Part shown: positions 24,895 through 35,735 of the stretch, piece by piece
How positions within the stretch are numbered: the stretch's first letter is position 1
Layout of the letters: each line of letters begins with the position of its first letter
Notes under the pieces: model-generated
Databases searched by the model: none
What the model saw: the letters and a program-made list of their open reading frames with translations, nothing else
What the model was told of the DNA's origin: nothing
From: Stenotrophomonas sp. Ste86
Lineage (GTDB): Bacteria > Pseudomonadota > Gammaproteobacteria > Xanthomonadales > Xanthomonadaceae
NCBI RefSeq assembly: GCF_024519465.1
Contig: NZ_JALJRW010000006.1
Coordinates: 75,445-139,444 of the forward strand
Direction of reading: 5' to 3'
Length of the DNA: 64,000 nt
Translations under genes and position numbers: made by a program

Positions 24895-26784
24895 ATGACT
24901 GACTCCTTCTACCGCTACGACGTCATCGTCATCGGCGGCGGCCACGCCGGCACCGAAGCGGCGCTGGCGGCCGCGCGCAGTGGCGCGCGCACCCTGCTGC
25001 TGACCCACAACGTGGAAACCATCGGCGCGATGAGCTGCAACCCCGCCATCGGCGGGATCGGCAAGGGCCACCTGGTCAAGGAGATCGACGCCCTGGGCGG
25101 AGCGATGGCCCATGCCGCCGACCGCGCCGGCATCCAGTGGCGCACCCTCAATGCGTCCAAGGGTCCGGCGGTGCGCGCCACCCGCTGCCAGGCCGACCGC
25201 AACCTGTACCGCATGGCGATCCGGCAGATCGTCGAAGCCCAGCCCAACCTGACCGTGTTCCAGGCGGCGGTGGACGACCTGCTGATCGACGGCGACACCG
25301 TGCGTGGCGCAGTGACCCAGACCGGGCTGACCTTCCATGCCGCCGCCGTGGTACTCACCGCCGGCACCTTCCTGGCCGGCAAGATCCACGTCGGCCAGAC
25401 CCAGTACGCCGCCGGGCGCATGGGCGACCCGCCGGCCACCACGCTGGCCGCACGCCTGCGCGAGCGCCCGTTCGTGATCGACCGCCTCAAGACCGGCACC
25501 CCGCCGCGCATCGATGGCCGCTCGCTCGATTACAGCGTGATGGACGAGCAGCCCGGCGATGACCCGCGCCCGGTGATGTCCTACCTGGGCGATGTGTCCG
25601 AGCATCCGGCCCAGGTCAGCTGCTGGATCACCCACACCAGCGAGCGCACCCACGAGATCATCCGTGCCGCGCTGCACCGTTCGCCGCTGTACAGCGGCCA
25701 GATCGAAGGCATCGGCCCGCGTTACTGCCCGTCCATCGAAGACAAGGTGGTGCGCTTTGCCGAGAAGGCCAGCCACCAGATCTTCGTCGAGCCCGAAGGC
25801 CTGGACGTGGTGGAGATCTATCCCAACGGCATCTCCACCTCGCTGCCATTCGACGTGCAGCTCGCGCTGGTGCGCAGCATCGGCGGTTTCGAGAATGCGC
25901 ACATCACCCGCCCCGGCTATGCGATCGAATACGACTTCTTCGACCCGCGCGGCCTGGACAACACCCTGCAGACCAAGAGCGTGTCCGGGCTGTTCTTCGC
26001 CGGCCAGATCAACGGCACCACCGGCTATGAAGAAGCCGCCGCGCAGGGGCTGCTGGCCGGCCTCAACGCCGCGCGCCACGTGCGCGGGGACGCCGGCTGG
26101 TGCCCGCGTCGCGACGAGGCCTACCTGGGCGTGCTGGTCGATGACCTCATCACCCACGGCACCACCGAGCCGTACCGCATGTTCACCAGCCGCGCCGAAT
26201 ACCGGCTGCAGCTGCGCGAAGACAATGCCGACGTGCGCCTCACCGGGTTGGGCCGCGAGTTGGGCCTGGTCGACGAGCGCCGCTGGGCGGCCTTCCAGAC
26301 CAAGCAGGAAGCGGTCGCCCGCGAATCGGCACGCCTGCGCGCGTTGTGGGCCACGCCGGGCAATGCGCTAGGCCGCGAAGTGGAAGCCACCCTGGGCGTA
26401 GCGGTCAGCCGCGAAACCAACGTGCTGGATCTGATCAAGCGCCCGGAGCTGGACTACGCCCAGCTCATGCAGGTGCCGTCACTGGGCCCGGCCGTGGCCG
26501 ACCCGAAGGTGGCCGAGCAGGTCGAGATCGGGGTGAAGTACGCCGGCTACCTGGATCGCCAGCGCGACGAAATCGAGCGCCAGCAGCGCCATGAGAACAC
26601 CGCCATCGCCAGCGATTTCGACTACGCCGGCGTGCGCGGGTTGTCGGCCGAAGTGCAGCAGAAACTCGAGCGCGTGCGCCCGCAGACCATCGGCCAGGCC
26701 CAGCGCATCCCCGGCATGACCCCGGCAGCGATTTCGCTGCTGCTGGTGCACCTGGAACGCGCGCGCCGCGCCCGCGTCGCGTAA
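24895..26784 (+). CDS. mnmG: tRNA uridine-5-carboxymethylaminomethyl modification enzyme MnmG
   Basis: 629-aa FAD protein (GidA) that with MnmE modifies the wobble uridine of several tRNAs. The FAD-binding loop is [20 protein letters not shown] at the N-terminus. Family segments are [40 protein letters not shown], a [11 protein letters not shown] segment, [62 protein letters not shown] and [12 protein letters not shown]. Full length, ATG at 24895. Transcribed alone; mnmE is not in the window. Confidence 0.97.
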   Translation: MTDSFYRYDVIVIGGGHAGTEAALAAARSGARTLLLTHNVETIGAMSCNPAIGGIGKGHLVKEIDALGGAMAHAADRAGIQWRTLNASKGPAVRATRCQADRNLYRMAIRQIVEAQPNLTVFQAAVDDLLIDGDTVRGAVTQTGLTFHAAAVVLTAGTFLAGKIHVGQTQYAAGRMGDPPATTLAARLRERPFVIDRLKTGTPPRIDGRSLDYSVMDEQPGDDPRPVMSYLGDVSEHPAQVSCWITHTSERTHEIIRAALHRSPLYSGQIEGIGPRYCPSIEDKVVRFAEKASHQIFVEPEGLDVVEIYPNGISTSLPFDVQLALVRSIGGFENAHITRPGYAIEYDFFDPRGLDNTLQTKSVSGLFFAGQINGTTGYEEAAAQGLLAGLNAARHVRGDAGWCPRRDEAYLGVLVDDLITHGTTEPYRMFTSRAEYRLQLREDNADVRLTGLGRELGLVDERRWAAFQTKQEAVARESARLRALWATPGNALGREVEATLGVAVSRETNVLDLIKRPELDYAQLMQVPSLGPAVADPKVAEQVEIGVKYAGYLDRQRDEIERQQRHENTAIASDFDYAGVRGLSAEVQQKLERVRPQTIGQAQRIPGMTPAAISLLLVHLERARRARVA

Positions 26785-26793
26785 AAGCGTAAA

Positions 26794-26858
26794 GCCGACC
26801 AACGGTCGGCGGCACGGCGGCTCCGGGTGCGCCGCAGCCGACCAACGGTCGGCTCTAC
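26794..26858. repeat. Pair of GTAG-type palindromes
   Basis: Two copies of the palindrome with core GCCGACCAACGGTCGGC at 26794-26810 and 26837-26853, the second extended to CTCTAC (a GTAG head read leftward). Same subfamily as the array at 21.5-22.2 kb. Located just after mnmG. Confidence 0.8.
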
Positions 26859-26963
26859 GCGCTTGGCAGCGCGGGCGTGGCGCCACGCAGGCCCGCGTTA
26901 TCATCATGGCATCGGGACGGTGGCGCAGGCGGCCGTCCGCCCCTGTCTTGCCGGAGTTACCGC

Positions 26964-27494
26964 ATGTCCCCCATCCGCCCCTTCCTCGACACGCTGCCGG
27001 TCATCGGCGAGCGCTGCTACATCGATCCGGCCTGCACCATCATCGGTGACGTGGTGCTGGGCGATGACGTGTCGGTGTGGCCGGGGACGGTGATCCGCGG
27101 CGACGTCAACCATGTGCGGATCGGTGCGCGCAGCAACATCCAGGACGGCACCATCATCCATGTCAGCCACCACAGCCCTTACAACCTGGAAGGCTTCCCC
27201 ACGTTGATCGGCGAGGGGGTCACGGTTGGCCACGGCACCATCATCCATGCCTGCACCATCGGCGATTACAGCCTGATCGGGATGGGCGCGTGCATCCTCG
27301 ACGGTGCGCGGGTGGAGCGGCATGGCTTCGTCGGCGCCGGCGCGGTGGTCGGTCCGGGCAAGGTGGTCGGCGAGGGCGAACTGTGGGTGGGCAACCCGGC
27401 ACGCCTGGTGCGCACCCTCACCGACAAGCAGATCGAATCGCTGCACTACTCGGCCGACCACTACGTCCGGCTCAAGGACAAGTACCTGGGATGA
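26964..27494 (+). CDS. Gamma-class carbonic anhydrase family protein
   Basis: 176-aa left-handed beta-helix (hexapeptide repeat) protein of the YrdA/gamma carbonic anhydrase family. Repeats run from IDPACTIIGDVVLGDDVSVW to GAGAVVGPGKVVGEGELWVG, with metal-site histidines in IIHVSHH and GHGTIIHAC. The start at 26964 (MSPIRPFLDTLP) has GGAG about 9 bases upstream; open frame continues further upstream into the palindrome region but is not family-like. Whether it hydrates CO2 is unknown; several YrdA-type homologues show no activity. Confidence 0.9.
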   Translation: MSPIRPFLDTLPVIGERCYIDPACTIIGDVVLGDDVSVWPGTVIRGDVNHVRIGARSNIQDGTIIHVSHHSPYNLEGFPTLIGEGVTVGHGTIIHACTIGDYSLIGMGACILDGARVERHGFVGAGAVVGPGKVVGEGELWVGNPARLVRTLTDKQIESLHYSADHYVRLKDKYLG

Positions 27495-27662
27495 TCGCGG
27501 CCGCCCCGGTCGCATCCGCCCCTGCCGCCGCGCCGATGCTGGGCATCGGCACGCCTGCACGGTAAAGTCCACAGCCGACCAGGAAGCAGTCGAGAACCGC
27601 ATGCCCACCCAGGCAGCAGACCGGAGAGGATTCCGGGTCCATCTTTCCCATCGTGCGCGCTC

Positions 27663-28352
27663 ATGAGCGCGACGATGCTGGATACCTACCGTGAAGTGAT
27701 CACGCCCGAAGGCGTGCCGCTGCACCTGCCCGCCGCCGGCCCGGTGCCGCGTGCGTTGGCCTGGGCGATCGATTTCGCGGTCCGTTTCGGCGCGCTGCTG
27801 CTGCTCAGCATTCCACTGGCCTTCCTCGGCGATTTCGGCAAGGGCCTGTACCTGGCGCTGATGTTCCTGCTGATGTGGGCCTACACCATCGTGCAGGAAG
27901 CGGTGTGGGGCCGCACGCTGGGCAAGCGTGCGCTCGGCCTGCGCGTGGTGGCACGCGACGGTGCGCCGATCGGCTGGATGGCCGCGATCACCCGCAACCT
28001 GCTGCGCACCGTGGACATGCTGCCGTTCGGCTACGCGGTGGGGCTGCTGTCGAGCCTGTTCGACGCGCATGGCCGCCGCCTCGGCGACCTGGTCGCCGGC
28101 ACCGTGGTGGTGCACGACCGCGCCCGCCCGGTGCTGGGCAGCGTGGCCATCGACACCGTGCTGGCCCCGCCCCAACCGCTGCAGCCGGCCGAACAGGCCG
28201 CGGTGGTCGCCTTCGCCGAGCGCGCATCGCGCTTGTCCTCGCCACGCCAGCAGGAACTGGCGGCGATCGTCGCCCCGCTCAGTGGTGGTGGCGGGCAGGT
28301 CGGGGTGCTGCGTCTTTACGCCATGGCCAATTGGCTGCTGGGGCGCCGATGA
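27663..28352 (+). CDS. RDD family membrane protein
   Basis: 229-aa protein with RDD-domain features: PRALAWAIDFAVRFGALLLL with the usual Arg and Asp in helix 1, a second helix pair around YLALMFLLMWAYTIVQEAVW, TLGKRALGLRVVARDG, RNLLRTVDMLPF and GRRLGDLVAGTVVVHD. A 75-residue cytoplasmic tail follows. RDD proteins are thought to act as transport or ion-handling proteins, poorly characterised. First gene of a six-gene set; its stop overlaps the next start in ATGA. Confidence 0.85.
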   Translation: MSATMLDTYREVITPEGVPLHLPAAGPVPRALAWAIDFAVRFGALLLLSIPLAFLGDFGKGLYLALMFLLMWAYTIVQEAVWGRTLGKRALGLRVVARDGAPIGWMAAITRNLLRTVDMLPFGYAVGLLSSLFDAHGRRLGDLVAGTVVVHDRARPVLGSVAIDTVLAPPQPLQPAEQAAVVAFAERASRLSSPRQQELAAIVAPLSGGGGQVGVLRLYAMANWLLGRR

Positions 28353-29341
28353 GGCAGGAACAGTTCGTCACCCGCTACCAGGGTGAGTGGCAGGCGCTGG
28401 AACGCTGGATGGCGCTGCGGGGCGACAACGCGCGCGGCGCGCGCGGCCAGGTGGCCGATGATCCACTCAACGACGAAGACATCCCGCAACGTTATCGACG
28501 CCTCTGCCAGCAGCTGGCATTGGCGCGCAAGCGCGGTTACAGCCCGCAGCTGGTGGCGCGCCTGCAGGGGCTGATGCAGCAGGGCCACAGCCTGCTCTAC
28601 CGCACCCCACCACCGCGCTGGCGGCGTGCGCTGGAATTCCTGTTCGCCGACTTCCCGCAGCTGGTGCGCAGCCAGGCGCGCAGCATGTGGGTGGCCACCG
28701 CGCTGTTCGTGCTGCCACTGGTGGGCACGTTCGCGCTGGTGCAGTGGTATCCGGCATTCATCCATCTGCTGATGGGCAACGCCGAGATCGCGGCGATGGA
28801 GCGCATGTACGATCCGGCCTCCGCGCACCTGGGGCGCGACAGCGGCACCGACTGGATGATGTTCGGCCACTACATCATGAACAACATCAGCATCGGTCTG
28901 CGCACCTTCGCCAGCGGACTGCTGGCCGGGGTCGGCACGGTGCTGGTGCTGGTGTTCAACGGGCTCACCATCGGCGCGGTGGCCGGCCACCTGCAGCACA
29001 TCGGCCACGGCGATCCGTTCTGGCGCTTCGTGGCCGGGCACGGCGCGTTCGAGCTGACCGCGATCGTCATCGCCGGCGGTGCGGGCCTGCAGCTGGGCAT
29101 GAAACTGCTCGCACCCGGCCGGCGGCGGCGCATCGATGCGCTGGTCGAAGGCGGGGTGATCGGCGCGCGGCTGTGCCTGGGCGTGGCCGCGATGCTGCTG
29201 GTGGCCGCCTTCATCGAAGCGTTCTGGTCCTCGATCGCCGCGGTGCCTGCCTGGGGCAAGTACGCCGTCGCCGCGGCGCTGTGGAGCGCGGTGTTTGCCT
29301 GGTTGTGGCGCGGTGGACGCGGGAGCGCGCATGCGCATTGA
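28349..29341 (+). CDS. SpoIIM-like (stage II sporulation protein M) membrane protein
   Basis: 330-aa integral membrane protein of the SpoIIM family. The N-terminal 110 residues are cytoplasmic and basic, and include RYRRLCQQLALARKRGYSPQ. About five to six helices follow; FGHYIMNNISIGLRTFASGL and HGAFELTAIVIAGGAGLQLG are the family hallmarks. The organism does not sporulate; SpoIIM-like proteins in such bacteria are commonly linked to RDD, MoxR and DUF58 genes as here. The ATG at 28349 overlaps the RDD gene stop; its own end overlaps the next gene by 11 bases. Confidence 0.85.
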   Translation: MRQEQFVTRYQGEWQALERWMALRGDNARGARGQVADDPLNDEDIPQRYRRLCQQLALARKRGYSPQLVARLQGLMQQGHSLLYRTPPPRWRRALEFLFADFPQLVRSQARSMWVATALFVLPLVGTFALVQWYPAFIHLLMGNAEIAAMERMYDPASAHLGRDSGTDWMMFGHYIMNNISIGLRTFASGLLAGVGTVLVLVFNGLTIGAVAGHLQHIGHGDPFWRFVAGHGAFELTAIVIAGGAGLQLGMKLLAPGRRRRIDALVEGGVIGARLCLGVAAMLLVAAFIEAFWSSIAAVPAWGKYAVAAALWSAVFAWLWRGGRGSAHAH

Positions 29342-30959
29342 CCAGCTCAACGTGGTGCTGCGCGCACGCAGCGGCTGGGAAGCGGTGGAACTGGGCACCG
29401 CGCTGGTGCGCCGGCATGCGCGGGCGATCTGGCTGCCGTGGCTGCTGCTGGGCCTGCCGCTGTTTGCGCTGGTCAATGCGCTGGCATGGTGGACCGATAC
29501 GTTCGGCTGGGCGTGGCTGCTGATGTGGTGGCTCACGCCGGTGTTCGACCGGCTGGCGCTGTATGTGATCTCGCGCGGTATCTTCGGCGATGCGCCGAGC
29601 GCCTTGCAGACGCTGCGCGCGCAACGCGCGTGGGGCTGGAGCGGCTTCTGGGGCTACCTGGGCTGGCGCCGCTTCAGTCCACTGCGTTCACTGCTGATGC
29701 CGGTCAACCTGCTGGAAGGCAACGCGGTTGAACATCGCGGCGCACGCCGTCGCGCCGTGGCCGGTGCGGCGTTCGGCCATGCGATCCTGCTGACGGTGAC
29801 GTGCATGGCCTTCGAGGTCGCGCTGGTGGTGGGCGGGATCGCGGCGGTGTTCATGTTCGTCCCGTTCGAGCTGCTGTCCGATTCCTGGCGTGCGGCGTGG
29901 GCGATGGTCAGCGAGGACACACCGGCGTGGGCCAGGTTCGGCTTCAACCTGCTGTCCTGGCTGGCCATCAGTCTGATCGGGCCGTTCTACGTGGGCGCCG
30001 GCTTCGGCCTGTACCTCAACCGGCGCACCGAGATGGAAGCCTGGGACGTGGAGATCGCCTTCCGCCGCCTGCGCGACCGCCTGCAGCAGGCCGCACCGCT
30101 GCTGATGCTGGCCCTGGTGCTGGTCTGGCCGACCGGCGGGGTGCAGGCCCAGCAGCGCGACACCCCCGCGTCTGCGACCGCGCAGGGCGGCGAGGAGGAG
30201 GACGCAGAGGCAGAGGCAGAAGCAGAAGAAGACGTCGACGACACCCCGCTCACCTACGCCAACGACCCCGGCAATACACCGGCGGCGATCTTCGGCAACG
30301 GCGACGTGGACACGGCCGGCTTCCGCCAGGCCGTGCAACGTGCCTACGAAGATCCGTTGCAGAGCCCGACCCGCCAGGTGACCCATTGGGAGCGTACCCA
30401 ACAGGATCCGGCGAAGAAGGAAAAGAAAAAGGACGACGACAGCGCCGCCAAGCGCGACACGGCTCGCAAGGGACCGCTGCTGCCGGCGCAGATCGCCGAG
30501 TGGCTGCTGTGGGGCATGGTCGGTGTGCTGCTGCTGATCCTGGTCGCCACCGCGCCGCGTTGGCTGCGCTGGCTGCGCGGCACGGGCAAGACCTCGCGCG
30601 ACACGGTATCGACGGTCGTCGAAGATGACATCACCGTGCCCGATGAAGTCCCTCCGGATGCCGCCGCGCGGGCGCGTGCGCTATGGCAGCAGGGACGTCC
30701 GCGCCAGGCGCTGGCGCTGCTGTACCGGGCCAGCGTGGAATCGATGAGCGAACGCGCGCAGACCGCGCTGCCGCCCGGTGCCACCGAGGCGCAGTGTCTG
30801 CGCGTGTCGCGGCGCATGCCCGAGGCGGCCGACCGCGCCCTGTTCGAGCGCATCGTGCGGGTCTGGCAGTACGCCGCCTACGCCGGCCGCCTGCCCGATG
30901 ACGAGGCGTTCGCCACGCTCGCCAGTACGTTGCAGCAGCAGTTCCGGTGGCGCGCATGA
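29331..30959 (+). CDS. Membrane protein with N-terminal helical half and C-terminal DUF4129-like half
   Basis: 542-aa protein. Residues about 1-260 contain four to five membrane helices with basic loops (VRRHARAIWLPWLLLGLPLF, AILLTVTCMAFEVALVVGGI, FELLSDSWRAAWAMV). Around residue 270 there is a signal-peptide-like stretch (PLLMLALVLVWPTGGVQAQQ), then an acidic run rich in Glu and Ala, a basic KKEKKKDDD stretch, one helix (WLLWGMVGVLLLILVATAP) and a cytoplasmic tail with ARALWQQGRPRQALALLYRA like the DUF4129 C-terminus. It looks like a fusion of two formerly separate proteins. Fourth-last gene of the MoxR cluster, overlapping both neighbours. Confidence 0.75.
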   Translation: MRIDQLNVVLRARSGWEAVELGTALVRRHARAIWLPWLLLGLPLFALVNALAWWTDTFGWAWLLMWWLTPVFDRLALYVISRGIFGDAPSALQTLRAQRAWGWSGFWGYLGWRRFSPLRSLLMPVNLLEGNAVEHRGARRRAVAGAAFGHAILLTVTCMAFEVALVVGGIAAVFMFVPFELLSDSWRAAWAMVSEDTPAWARFGFNLLSWLAISLIGPFYVGAGFGLYLNRRTEMEAWDVEIAFRRLRDRLQQAAPLLMLALVLVWPTGGVQAQQRDTPASATAQGGEEEDAEAEAEAEEDVDDTPLTYANDPGNTPAAIFGNGDVDTAGFRQAVQRAYEDPLQSPTRQVTHWERTQQDPAKKEKKKDDDSAAKRDTARKGPLLPAQIAEWLLWGMVGVLLLILVATAPRWLRWLRGTGKTSRDTVSTVVEDDITVPDEVPPDAAARARALWQQGRPRQALALLYRASVESMSERAQTALPPGATEAQCLRVSRRMPEAADRALFERIVRVWQYAAYAGRLPDDEAFATLASTLQQQFRWRA

Positions 30960-32154
30960 GTACGCGCCTGCGCTGGCTGCTGGTGATGCTGGGCGTGCTC
31001 GTGCTTGGCGTGCCGCTTACCATCCTGTTCCTGCGTACCCACCACCGGGTGACCGAAACCGAGCAGCTGCCGCCGCAGGGTGAAGCCCGCTACAACCCAC
31101 TGTATGTGCTGGGCCAGGCGCTGCGCGCCGACGGCATCGAGGTCCATTCGCACCCGCGCGTGGACCTGACAACCCTGTCGCTCAAGCCGCACGACACCCT
31201 GGTGCTGCTGCAGGACACCACCACCCTGCCGCCGCCCACCGCGCGCGCGCTGCTGACGTGGGTGGCGCAGGGCGGCCATCTGATCGTGCGCACACCGCCC
31301 AGCACGCCGGCCGATATCGACGGCAACGGGCCATTGCTGGACGCCCTGGGCGTGGACGCCATCGACTACGGCAGCGGCTGCCAGCCCTTCCATGTGCGCG
31401 ATGACGAACACCATGTGGAATTCTGCCATGGGCGACGCTTCGGCGTGACGCCGCCGGCAGGCATGCGCCTGGAACGCGGCTGGGGCGAAGACGATGCCGA
31501 CAGTGACGCGTATGGGTGGGTGTTCGCGCGCCTGCGCCACGGCCAGGGCAGCGTGGACGTGCTGGCCGACCTGGACTTCATGAAGGGCATGGGCCGCCCA
31601 GCCGTGCTCGACAAGCCCGATGCAAAGCAGGGTGAGTACGTCGACGGCCTGCACGACAAGGCGCACCGCGACCTGACCCGCTACCTGCTGGCGCCTCGCT
31701 ACGGCGAAGGCCGCATGTGGCTGGTGTACGGCGCGCGACCGCCGTCGCTGTGGAACCGTCTCTTCTACCAGGGCTGGCCGGTATGGGTGCCGCTGCTGCT
31801 GGCCCTGCTTGGCTGGCTGTGGCAGCGCGCGCAGCGCATGGGCAGCCTGTTGCCGTCGCCGGCGATCGAGCGCCGCTCGCTGCTGGAACACGTGCGCGCC
31901 AGCGGCGAACACCTGCTGCGTTACGGCAAGGCCCCGCTGTTGTACGAGGCGGTGCGGCGTTCGTTCCTTGCCCGCCTGCGTCGGCGCGCGCCCACCGCCG
32001 CCGCGTTGAACGGCGAGGCGCAGGTGCACGCCGTCGCCACCCTGCTGCACTGGCCGCATGCCCGCGTCCAGACTGCGTTGAACGCTCCGGCCTCGCGGGA
32101 CCTGCCCGGTCTGCGCGAGCGCATCCGCCTGCTGATCCAGATGAGAAACCTGCT

Positions 32155-32158
<4 letters not shown>
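30956..32158 (+). CDS. DUF4350-like membrane-anchored protein
   Basis: 400-aa protein with an N-terminal helix (LRWLLVMLGVLVLGVPLTIL), a large periplasmic alpha/beta domain (about 40-255) with NPLYVLGQALRADGIEVHSH, DTLVLLQDTTTLPPPTARAL and WVAQGGHLIVRTP, a second helix (WPVWVPLLLALLGWLWQRAQ) and a basic cytoplasmic tail. The architecture fits DUF4350/GldG-like proteins found beside MoxR-DUF58 genes. Function unknown. Start ATG overlaps the previous stop, and its own stop overlaps the MoxR start, both in ATGA. Confidence 0.78.
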
Positions 32159-33183
<1,025 letters not shown>

Positions 33184-33220
33184 GCCCAGGGCTTAATGCT
33201 GATCGCGCGCGGGGCGGCCG

Positions 33221-34519
33221 ATGAGGCCAGCCCCGCTGCTGCTCGCCCTGGTGCTGGCATGGAGCCTGCTTGGCCTGCCGGTGGCCTTCGGGCTGTGGCC
33301 ACGCTGGAGCTGGGGTGCCATGGGCGCGGCGATCGCGCTGCTGGCGCTCGTCGACCTGCTGCGGCTGCGTCGGCAGCCCTCGCCCAGCCTGCAGCGCGAA
33401 TTGCCCGAGGCCCTGGCCCTGAACGTGGCGCGGCCGGTGACGCTGCGGCTGGAATCCAGCCTGCGCCAGCGCGTGGACGTGTTCGACCTGGTGCCCGGGC
33501 AGTGGACGCTGCAGGGCCTGCCGCGCGCATTGACGCTCAAGCCGCTGGTCGCCAGCAGTTTTCAGTACAGCCTCACCCCGACCGCGCGCGGGCGCTTCGT
33601 GTTCGAGGGCGTGCACCTGCGCGTGCATGCACCGTGGCGGCTGTGGCGGCAGCGCCGCACGTTGCCACCGGCACTAACGGTGCGGGTGTATCCCAACTTC
33701 GCACCGCTCACCCGCTTTGCCCTGTTCAGTGCCGAACAGGCCTCGCGGCTGGTCGGCGCACACCTGAAGCGGCGGCGTGGCGAAGGTACCGATTTCCACC
33801 AGATGCGTGAGTACCGCATCGGCGACAGCCTGCGCCAGATCGACTGGAAGGCGACCTCGCGCGCGCGCAAGCTGATCTCGCGCGAATACCAGGACGAAAA
33901 GAACCAGCAGTTGATGCTGATGATCGACACCGGTCGCCGGATGATGGCCAGTGAAGGCGGGCTGTCGCACTTCGACCATGTGCTCAATGCGGCGCTGGTG
34001 GTGGCCTACCTGGCGCTGCGCCAGGGGGATGGCGTGGGCCTGTTCGCCAGCGGCGGCGATACGCGCTGGGTGGCACCGCAGCGCGGCATGGGCGCCATCG
34101 ACCGGTTGCTGCGCGCCAGCTACGACCTGCAGGCCACCCCGGTGGCCACCGACTACCTCGCTGCGGCCACCGAGCTGTCGCTGCGGCAGCGGCGACGTTC
34201 GCTGGTGATGCTGGTCACCAACGTGCGCGATGAAGACATCGAAGACCTGCTCGCCGCGGTGCGCCTGCTGCAGCGCCAGCACCTGGTATGCGTGGCCAGC
34301 CTGCGCGAGCGCGAGCTGGATGAGGCGCTCACCCAGGACGTGGAGACGCTGCAGGACGCCACCCAGGCCGGCGCCATCGCGCGCTACCTGCAGCAACGCA
34401 GCGACGCGCACGAGGCGCTGCGCAGCCACGGGGTGATGGTGCTGGACGTCACCGCCGATGCGCTGCCGGGCGCGCTGGTGGAGCGGTATCTGGCGGTGAA
34501 GCGGGACGGGCTGCTGTAG
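33221..34519 (+). CDS. DUF58 domain-containing protein
   Basis: 432-aa protein with two N-terminal helices (LLLALVLAWSLLGLPVAFGL; AMGAAIALLALVDLL), a periplasmic beta domain and a C-terminal DUF58/vWA-like domain. The DUF58 signature is REYRIGDSLRQIDWKATSRA (about residues 197-216), followed by LMLMIDTGRRMM and a VWA-like body. Usual partner of MoxR ATPases. ATG at 33221, 37 bases after the MoxR gene; last gene of the cluster and convergent with the YgiC-like gene. Confidence 0.9.
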   Translation: MRPAPLLLALVLAWSLLGLPVAFGLWPRWSWGAMGAAIALLALVDLLRLRRQPSPSLQRELPEALALNVARPVTLRLESSLRQRVDVFDLVPGQWTLQGLPRALTLKPLVASSFQYSLTPTARGRFVFEGVHLRVHAPWRLWRQRRTLPPALTVRVYPNFAPLTRFALFSAEQASRLVGAHLKRRRGEGTDFHQMREYRIGDSLRQIDWKATSRARKLISREYQDEKNQQLMLMIDTGRRMMASEGGLSHFDHVLNAALVVAYLALRQGDGVGLFASGGDTRWVAPQRGMGAIDRLLRASYDLQATPVATDYLAAATELSLRQRRRSLVMLVTNVRDEDIEDLLAAVRLLQRQHLVCVASLRERELDEALTQDVETLQDATQAGAIARYLQQRSDAHEALRSHGVMVLDVTADALPGALVERYLAVKRDGLL

Positions 34520-34553
34520 GCCACGACCGTGGGCGGTGGCCGGCCTGGACGGG

Positions 34554-35732
34554 TCAGACGTAAATGCGCATCGGTGCTTCGTCGATGATCGCGTGCGGCA
34601 CGAAGCGGGCGCTGTCGCGGGTGATGCGGCTGCTGTCTTCGCGGATGCCCATGCCACAGGCCTGGTCGCCCACCACCCAGCTGCCGACCAGCGGATAGCC
34701 GCCGTCGAAACGGGTGAGCGGATGCGCGGCCTGACGGATCGCCGGGCCGGTGTAGGGGCCTTCGCTTTCCTGCCAGCTGCCGTCGGCCAGGTGCATGGCA
34801 ACATTGGCGCCTTCGCGCGAGAACAACGGCTTGCGCACCCAGCCACGCGGCAGCTCGCTGCCATCGTCGAACTCGGCGGCGAGCAGGTTGGGATGGCCGC
34901 GGTGACGCTGCCACAGCAGCGGCAGCACGCCCTTGTTGCTCAGGATCGCCTTCCACGCCGGTTCCAGCAACTGCACGCCCGAGGCCGGCAACGCCTGACC
35001 GAACGACTCGGTCATCAGGTCTTCCAGCGGGTACAGCTTGAACAGGCTGCCGATCACCGTGTCGTCCAACGCAGTGAAGCGGCCGTCTTCGGACAGACCG
35101 ATATCTTCGATGGCAATCGCCTCGCCGCGCAGCCCGGCCTGGGCGGCGCAGTCGCGCAGGTAGGCGACCGTGCCCTGGTCTTCCTCCGAGCTGCCCACCG
35201 CACTGAAATACAGCGGCGGTGGCAACTGCGCGGAGAGCTGCGCAAAACGCTCCACCAGCGCTTCATGGATCGCGTTGAACTGGTCGGCGTGGGGCGGCAG
35301 GCGGTTCTGGTTGCGTTGGTCTTCCAGCCATTGCCACTGGAAGAAGGAGGCTTCGAACAGCGAGGTCGGGGTGTCGTAATTGAGCTCGTAGAGCTTGGCC
35401 GGGCCGTTGCCGTCGTAGGCGAAATCCAGCCGGCCATACAGATGCGGTTCGCGGCGCCGCCAGCTGTCGGCGATCCAGTCGCGGAACTGCGGCGGGATCG
35501 CCAGCTGGTCCATCAACTGCTCGCTGCCGACCACTTCGTCCACCAGCCCCATCGCCATTGCATGCAGCTCGGCGCTGGGGTCTTCGATGTCCTGCTCGAT
35601 CTGGCGCAGGGTGAAGGCGTAATACGCGCTCTCGTCCCAGTACGGCAGGCCGTCGATGGTGTGGAAGCGGAAGCCGGACTCTTCCGCCCGAGCGCGCCAT
35701 TGGCTGCGCTCGGCGATACGCACGCGCTGCAT
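34554..35732 (-). CDS. Glutathionylspermidine synthase-like ATP-grasp protein (YgiC/YjfC)
   Basis: 392-aa ATP-grasp family protein homologous to the synthetase half of glutathionylspermidine synthetase. Features: YWDESAYYAFTLRQIEQDIE, RLDFAYDGNGPAKLYELNYD (with metal and substrate residues), KLYPLEDLMTESFGQ, EPAWKAILSNKGVLPLLW, VRKPLFSREGANV and GSWVVGDQACGMGIRED. Stand-alone YgiC-type proteins form an amide bond with an unknown acceptor. It lies 3 bases downstream of the DUF1190 gene, the same pairing as ygiB-ygiC in E. coli. Confidence 0.9.
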   Translation of the reverse strand: MQRVRIAERSQWRARAEESGFRFHTIDGLPYWDESAYYAFTLRQIEQDIEDPSAELHAMAMGLVDEVVGSEQLMDQLAIPPQFRDWIADSWRRREPHLYGRLDFAYDGNGPAKLYELNYDTPTSLFEASFFQWQWLEDQRNQNRLPPHADQFNAIHEALVERFAQLSAQLPPPLYFSAVGSSEEDQGTVAYLRDCAAQAGLRGEAIAIEDIGLSEDGRFTALDDTVIGSLFKLYPLEDLMTESFGQALPASGVQLLEPAWKAILSNKGVLPLLWQRHRGHPNLLAAEFDDGSELPRGWVRKPLFSREGANVAMHLADGSWQESEGPYTGPAIRQAAHPLTRFDGGYPLVGSWVVGDQACGMGIREDSSRITRDSARFVPHAIIDEAPMRIYV

Positions 35733-35735
35733 CGG

